The translations under genes and the position numbers were made by a program. A DNA stretch of 32,441 nt. It comes from Porogramme epimiltina. Lineage: Eukaryota; Basidiomycota; Agaricomycetes; Polyporales; Polyporaceae. Within the stretch, counting starts at the first letter, position 1. Every line of letters begins with the position of its first letter. The stretch spans positions 1 through 32,441 of the forward strand of contig FTLJ01000084.1 of the NCBI GenBank assembly GCA_900155495.1. The letters are read 5' to 3'. Shown here one piece after another: positions 30,501-32,441 of this stretch. The notes under the pieces were generated by a model that worked only from the letters and a program-made list of their open reading frames with translations, was not told the origin of the DNA and ran no database searches.

Positions 30501-31036
30501 TTCGGGACACGCGCAACGACTTGCAGAACAAGAGATGGGCAGAGGCGGCGGTCCGACCGCTCATGAAGAAGGCGCGCAAGATCGAGCGCGCGCGCGAGGA
30601 AATACGTCGCGCGAATGTGGAGGTACGGCGGTTGCACACCTGGATCCTCCACGAGAACGCGGAACTCGACCAGGCCGTGCGTCGCGCGGAAGCCGAAGGG
30701 ATGCCGATTGCGGGAGCTCTCAGGGATATGGCCGTTCGCAGACAGCTGATCAACGCACGTCAGCTGGGCGTGATAAGGAAGATTCACGCACTTCCGGGGT
30801 ACTCGGGCGCGAAGACCCCCGGCGTGCCTAAGGGCTCGTCACAGGAGTCCGGCGCGCCCGAGCTGGTGCTCACTGGTACGTCGGACTTGCCGGTTCACGC
30901 GCAAAACATTCACGCGTTCACTGTCGCAGGAATCAATAATGGTCAGGAGGACGAGGAGGAGGAGACAGACGAACCGGATGAGGAGGACGTGGAAGCGGCG
31001 AACCGAGTACTGGAATTCGCGAGTAACTTGACGTAG
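27565..31036 (+). CDS. KDZ (Kyakuja-Dileera-Zisupton) transposase, 9 exons, 1017 aa
   Basis: Transposase of a fungal KDZ DNA transposon. Exons: 27565-27733, 27784-27976, 28028-28232, 28285-28569, 28621-28776, 28826-29244, 29293-29886, 29945-30279, 30339-31036. The joined length is 3054 nt with no stop before 31036; all eight introns are GT...AG and 48-59 bp. Family signatures in order: SHPYRPYKHSDPRSWQERLE and AAYLSWKYPTAP; CPACSYE; CMDGNNSLKR (D352); FDETGIFAASCRHG (about 450-462); MIRSGELAKYPLAIIAMLLE; YDIGCTF (D500); FHGYSHSHKCQTVHHP; and the GMERVFSW acidic site (E557/E560). The three acidic positions fit the proposed RNase-H-like core of the family. The C-terminal third is charged and helical (YKVRTHISQSLQRRS, RLHTWILHENAELDQAV) and ends in an acidic tail (EDEEEETDEPDEED). 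The start is the first ATG in frame, after the tandem repeat. The gene looks intact. Element ends were not found. Confidence 0.92.
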
Positions 31037-31383
31037 ACGCGGCAGCACACGCACTGCCGCCTGTTTTGGACATTCTTTTGTATTGCTATTGTATTGGTAT
31101 CACTGCTTCCGCATCTGGTGACTCTCAAAGATCATCAGTAGCGTCTAGAAGCAACATACGTGAGATAATTCCCAGCGTCACGCTGGGAACACATGCATTG
31201 ACTCGTGCGCGGCGCGAGCATCAAGCGTGCATGACGCGCCGGCACAGCGCGAGACGTCTTGAATGCATTGGCTGCTCGCGCTCAGCGCCAATCTCGCCTC
31301 GCACCTCCCTCGCGCCTCCCTCCTCCCAGTTTCCTCCTGCCTCCCGCTTCACCGTCTCTCCCCCCTCTACATTTCTAAGCGCT
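31037..31383. other. Gap between KDZ gene and next gene
   Basis: It holds a 9-bp hairpin (31169-31189, TTCCCAGCG-TCA-CGCTGGGAA) and then a pyrimidine-rich leader (31296-31380, CCTCCCTCGCGCCTCCCTCC-like) ahead of the next ATG, as is common in basidiomycete promoters. No coding region seen. Confidence 0.5.
31169..31189. repeat. Short hairpin downstream of the KDZ gene
   Basis: Perfect 9-bp arms around TCA. It lies 130 bp after the transposase stop and could mark a transposon end, but no matching inverted copy upstream of the gene was found. Confidence 0.6.
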
Positions 31384-32441
31384 ATGAGTGAAGAAGACGA
31401 CGGCCCGTACTACGTAATACTTGGGGAAGGGCCCAAGGGAAAGTGCAGGGTGACGAGGACAGAGTAAGTCCGGTCCTTGCTCACTGATCCACTGTTCATC
31501 GCCGTTTTGGCCCCCTCATTCCCCGATACGTCTAGGCCATTTTCACGGGGGGGCAAATTTTCCAACGCCTTCCCGGTTCTTATCAAGGTCGATTCGAGGG
31601 ATCTCGCGGACGAGGTCATGACCTTCGAGCCGGCCATACGCCTGATGAAGGCATCGACTTCCGTCCCCGAGCAGATCTACGTCGCGCTATCGTCAACAGG
31701 AACGTCTTCGATTCTGGCGGATTGGGTTAGGGGAGAGAGGCAGGGGTTCTACTGTGTGCTATTCGGTACCTGGACAGGTATCTTGACCTCCTAGTACGTC
31801 TCTCTCTCTCTCTTTCTCTCTCCCTCCCTCCCTCCCTCCCTCCCTCTCTCCGTTTCTCCCTCGCAGACGGGAGATCCTTACTGCGTATATTCAGCGACGA
31901 CGCCGTGAACACCGTCAACGGCGTCACCAAACCGATCTGGCGCAAGTGCCCAACGTTTGGGCACGCCATCGCGTATATGGTGACGAAAGGCGAATCCGAG
32001 AAGCTCTACAACGGGGACATCAATGATGTCCGCGCAGCTCTCCTCGCCCGTAAGTCGTTTTTCACGGTTTCCTATGCTAACTAACGATCCATGTTGTATT
32101 TCAGTCAATGTAACGCCGCCCTCGTTGGAGTCCTCGTCGTCCCCGTCGTCCCCCTCGAAGCCGTCCCCGTCCTCCTCGAAGCCGCCCTCGTCGTCCCCCT
32201 CGAAGCCGTTCTCGTCGTCCCCCTCGAAGCCGTTCTCGTCGTCCCCCTCGAAGCCGTTCTCGTCATCCCCCTCGAAGGCCCTTCAGCGCGCCGCGGCCCC
32301 CGCTCCACCCTCCACCTCTGTTCCCCTCTTCGCCGATCCCATGTTTACGAGCATGGTGGTGGACCCCGCCCTCCCGCTCCCCTCCGTGCCCCCCGGCTTC
32401 GTGTACCGTCACACGCGCACCCTGCGCGGCATAACCGGGTT
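31384..32441 (+). CDS. Unknown protein with Ser-Pro-Lys repeats, 5' part (cut by window edge)
   Basis: I do not recognise this gene. The start is the ATG at 31384 (MSEEDDGPYYVILGEGPKGK) after a pyrimidine-rich leader. Exons: 31384-31463, 31536-31777, 31867-32049, and 32105 onward, open to the window end; the phases agree at all three GT...AG joins. Residues 1-168 form a plausible folded domain (FPVLIKVDSRDLADEVMTFE, EQIYVALSSTG, GFYCVLFGTWTGDGRSLLRI, CPTFGHAIAYMVTKGE). The FYCVLFGTWTG and GHAIAYMVTKG spacing is faintly like the small N-terminal nucleic-acid-binding domain of RNase H1 proteins, but this is weak. From exon 4 follow SSSPSKPF repeats and a Pro/Ala-rich stretch. It runs in the same direction as the KDZ gene, 347 bp behind it, so it could be a passenger of that element or an independent host gene. 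Confidence 0.65.
31798..31866 (+). repeat. Pyrimidine microsatellite within an intron
   Basis: A TC run followed by a CCCT run fills most of the second intron (31778-31866) of the gene above and ends at its CGCAG acceptor. It doubles as an extended polypyrimidine tract. Confidence 0.85.
32120..32280 (+). repeat. 24-bp coding minisatellite (SSSPSKPF)
   Basis: Near-perfect 24-bp units, TCGTCGTCCCCCTCGAAGCC plus GTTC, repeat about four times from roughly 32188 to 32278, preceded by looser units from 32120. The unit length is a multiple of three, so copy-number change keeps the frame. All arginine- and threonine-rich frames on the other strand here are shadows of it. Confidence 0.85.

Noticed and set aside
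31169..31189. Hairpin as a rho-independent terminator
   Set aside because: The genome is fungal and the hairpin has no following T run.
32105..32308. Minus-strand Thr-Arg repeat frame
   Set aside because: Reverse reading of the SSSPSKPF minisatellite of the plus-strand gene.
1..32441. tRNA, rRNA or CRISPR-like arrays
   Set aside because: No cloverleaf, rRNA core or regularly spaced repeat array was seen on either strand.

Overview
The window looks like an accessory, transposon-rich stretch of a basidiomycete (Agaricomycetes, possibly polypore-like) nuclear genome. The evidence is many introns of 48-66 bp with GT...AG borders and CTAAC-like branch sites, HET-domain incompatibility genes of the basidiomycete type, a MULE transposase and a KDZ transposase of fungal type, and captured fragments of fungal host genes. 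The genus call is inference.

Layout. (1) Positions 1-25300 hold three tandem copies of one module, all on the minus strand: a HET-domain gene with a C-terminal coiled coil, plus a 3 kb flank. HET1 (934-3352) is followed by a flank copy at 7476-10302. HET2 (10303-18171) is followed by a flank copy at 18243-21346. HET3 (21347-23768) is followed by a shorter, diverged flank to about 25300. (2) Two mobile elements entered the array after it was duplicated. Element A (3733-7475) splits the upstream flank of HET1. It has short CAGGAAAAA termini and subterminal repeats, and it carries fragments of three unrelated host genes with their introns: a PH-RhoGAP protein, a multi-spanning membrane protein and an S28 serine carboxypeptidase. 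It behaves as a Pack-type, gene-capturing transposon. Element B (11320-16770) is a complete Mutator-like element with 385-405 bp terminal inverted repeats, a 9-bp target duplication and a 9-exon transposase gene that reads through without a break (1008 aa). It sits inside the coding sequence of HET2 and cuts that gene in two. (3) 25300-27560 has no convincing gene; it holds a perfect 17-bp hairpin, a G-rich tract and a 204-bp tandem duplication. (4) 27565-31036 is a full KDZ transposase gene on the plus strand (9 exons, 1017 aa). (5) 31384 to the right edge is the start of a plus-strand gene with a Ser-Pro-Lys repeat region, cut by the window end.

How it fits together. The HET genes are probably non-self recognition factors; only HET3 has both an intact frame and canonical splice sites. 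HET1 has a new C-terminus at a rearrangement junction and a changed 3' splice site. HET2 is a transposon-interrupted pseudogene. The intact copies serve as references for the empty sites, so both insertions can be placed at base level. All exon joins were derived by hand from reading frame and splice consensus and have not been tested against transcripts.
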